From the NCBI RefSeq assembly GCF_019969845.1, contig NZ_JAHXYR010000006.1:248001-312000 (forward strand): 64,000 nt of DNA, written 5' to 3'. A model generated the notes under the pieces. That model did not search any database, was not told the origin of the DNA, and saw only the letters and a program-made list of their open reading frames with translations. Positions within the stretch are counted from its first letter, which is position 1; every line of letters begins with the position of its first letter. The position numbers and the translations under genes were made by a program. Source of the DNA: Sphingobacterium sp. GVS05A (GTDB lineage: Bacteria; Bacteroidota; Bacteroidia; Sphingobacteriales; Sphingobacteriaceae). Positions 62,705-64,000 of the stretch are shown here, in pieces.

Positions 62705-63505
62705 ATGAAAAGATTGATTTATATAATTTTAGCCGCCGCTCTGATGTTTGGTGGTTGTGCAGGAATAAAGGGTAAGTCTAATAACGCGGGCTGGAAATCA
62801 TTATTTGATGGGAAGGATATTAATGATTGGTTTGTCAAAATTCATCACCATGAAGTTGGTGAGAATTACGGGAATACCTTTAGGGTTGAAGATGGAATTA
62901 TAAAGATCAGGTACGATCAATATGGTGATTTCAATGATCAGTTTGGTCATTTATATTATAAAACACCGTTTTCTTATTATCACTTAAAATTTGAATATCG
63001 GTTTGTGGGTGATCTTCACAAAGGAGCACCTTCATATACGTTGCGCAATAGCGGTGTCATGTTTCATTCACAAGATCCCCGAACAATGTTGAAAGAGCAA
63101 GATTGGCCTATCTCTGTAGAAATGCAACTTTTGGGTGGATTAAGTGATGGCGAGCCACGGCCCACAGGTAATATGTGTTCTCCGGGGACTAACGTGGTTT
63201 ACAAAGGTAAGATCGCTTCTTCACATTGTTTAAATTCGACTTCCAAGACTTATGATGGTGATCAATGGGTTCAAGGAGAATTGATTGTATTGGGTGATTC
63301 ACTGATTAAACATATTATTAACGGCGATACCGTTCTGGAATACTCAAAACCGCAGATCGGAGGGGGAACAGCAAATGGGTACGACCCCAAAATTAAGATT
63401 GATGGTAAGTTGTTGAGTAGTGGATTTATCGCCTTGCAGAGTGAGGGGCAACCGGTAGATTTTAAGAATATCTGGATCAAAGAGCTCCCTAAGCCAAGGA
63501 GATAA
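62705..63505 (+). CDS. DUF1080 (3-keto-disaccharide hydrolase-type) lipoprotein
   Basis: A 266-residue lipoprotein (signal to MFGGC, Cys18) with one DUF1080 beta-jelly-roll domain. The family starts with GWKSLFDGKDINDWFVKI and carries YGNTFRVEDGIIKIRYDQYG, SGVMFHSQ, PISVEMQLLGG and the final GFIALQSEGQPVDFKNIWIK, all visible here. Members hydrolyse 3-keto glycosides or are thought to bind glycans, and are often exported in Bacteroidota. The acidic and aromatic residues in HHHEVGENY and MQLLGG are candidates for the active site, but I cannot confirm them. It probably belongs to a sugar-degradation function together with the following gene or genes beyond the window. Confidence 0.92.
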   Translation: MKRLIYIILAAALMFGGCAGIKGKSNNAGWKSLFDGKDINDWFVKIHHHEVGENYGNTFRVEDGIIKIRYDQYGDFNDQFGHLYYKTPFSYYHLKFEYRFVGDLHKGAPSYTLRNSGVMFHSQDPRTMLKEQDWPISVEMQLLGGLSDGEPRPTGNMCSPGTNVVYKGKIASSHCLNSTSKTYDGDQWVQGELIVLGDSLIKHIINGDTVLEYSKPQIGGGTANGYDPKIKIDGKLLSSGFIALQSEGQPVDFKNIWIKELPKPRR

Positions 63506-63608
63506 AGATTGCTATGCTTTATTGTTTCTTTTCATATACTAACAATTTTGTAAGCCCTTTTATTGCTATCTATTGATGGGTACCTTTGAAAGTACAAAAC
63601 TTAGCAAT

Positions 63609-64000
63609 ATGGATTTAAAAAATAACATCATCGGTTTTCATCATATATCTATTAAAGCCAAGGACTTTGAGCATACTGTGGATTTTTATAAGAATTTTGG
63701 CTTCGAAATAGTACATAGCTGGTCTTTACCGGATTTCAATTTAGAAAAATGTGTGATGCTTCATAACAGAGCTATCAATTATTATTTAGAGATATGTGAT
63801 GAAAATGGAGCTATACCAACACAGGGCAGAAAAAGAAGACCGGATGACGAATATATAGAGAATGCTTTGCTTCATATATGTTTCGTTGTGAGGGATGCAG
63901 ATGCGGCAAGAAAACAAGCCCTTGAATATGGAGCCAAAGACCTAAGCCAGGGTTTGTTTGAGTTGGATTTATCAAATAATACCAAAACTGTTCCTGTGAG
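63609..64000 (+). CDS. VOC-family (glyoxalase-like) protein, 3' end outside window
   Basis: The first 130 codons of a glyoxalase/bleomycin-resistance-type protein, running off the window edge. The start ATG 63609 gives MDLKNNIIGFHHISIKAKDF, then HTVDFYKNFGFEIVHSW, the standard first VOC module with a metal-type His (H12 or H13). A second module starts with ENALLHICFVVRDADAARKQ. A -7-like box tacctttg (63581-63588) lies upstream, though the nearest TTG is 15 bases away, short for the consensus. The substrate is unknown. Confidence 0.88.
   Translation, partial: MDLKNNIIGFHHISIKAKDFEHTVDFYKNFGFEIVHSWSLPDFNLEKCVMLHNRAINYYLEICDENGAIPTQGRKRRPDDEYIENALLHICFVVRDADAARKQALEYGAKDLSQGLFELDLSNNTKTVPV

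Noticed and set aside
1..64000. CRISPR array, prophage or integrative element
   Set aside because: No spaced direct repeats of CRISPR type, no integrase, capsid or relaxase genes, and no attachment-site duplication next to the tRNA-Leu that I could see.

Overview
The window looks like a chromosomal segment of a Sphingobacteriaceae bacterium (Bacteroidota), most likely a Sphingobacterium. The evidence is three SusC/SusD pairs, an ECF sigma/FecR/TonB-receptor cascade, Bacteroidota-type domains (DUF4959, DUF4998, DUF5777, GH59, GH95), low GC and promoters of the TTG-N20-TAnnTTTG type, seen upstream of a tRNA-Leu and of a putative small RNA. The genus is inferred; no marker gene in the window settles it. 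There is no rRNA, CRISPR array, prophage or intact insertion sequence.

Layout. 1-4.9 kb: a GH20 hexosaminidase cut by the window edge, then small genes (glycolipid-binding-like protein, zinc-ribbon membrane protein, DinB-like protein) separated by tandem and inverted repeats. 5.0-12.6 kb: a DsbD-alpha-like periplasmic protein, then SusC/SusD pair 1 with a FAS1 lipoprotein and a Tat-type Gfo/Idh/MocA oxidoreductase. 12.7-14.8 kb: three unrecognised envelope proteins. 15.3-30.2 kb: the main polysaccharide utilisation locus, made of an ECF sigma factor, a FecR anti-sigma factor, an STN-bearing SusC, SusD, two surface lipoproteins with related C-terminal sugar-binding-type domains, a GH59 galactosidase and a GH95 fucosidase/galactosidase. 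30.5-35.2 kb: SusC/SusD pair 3. 35.3-38.2 kb (minus): DUF5777 barrel, YceI, cytochrome c and a COG4315 lipoprotein. These diverge from a second ECF sigma factor that overlaps a gene for a one-helix plus beta-barrel protein (38.4-40.2 kb). 40.5-52.3 kb: a bestrophin channel followed by a patchwork of small genes and decayed genes. 52.4-64 kb: tRNA-Leu, a 2001-residue alpha-2-macroglobulin, an AraC regulator divergent from phosphoenolpyruvate synthase, a DUF1080 lipoprotein and a truncated VOC protein.

How it works together. In the main locus the STN domain of the receptor should signal substrate uptake to FecR, releasing the sigma factor to transcribe the SusC/D and glycosidase genes. GH59 and GH95 suggest a target carrying beta-galactose together with alpha-L-fucose or alpha-L-galactose.

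Unusual points. The alpha-2-macroglobulin contains a SusC-type carboxypeptidase-D-like domain and TonB plug but no receptor barrel. A perfect 50-bp palindrome lies between the divergent redox cluster and the second sigma factor. Two genes carry single-base frameshifts (SH3 protein near 44.23 kb, SDR near 46.54 kb). Several short C-terminal gene remnants lie unannotated between genes (5.65, 45.36 and 62.43 kb), with a possible gene stub at 58.9 kb. A compact promoter-plus-terminator unit near 41.6 kb looks like a stand-alone small RNA.
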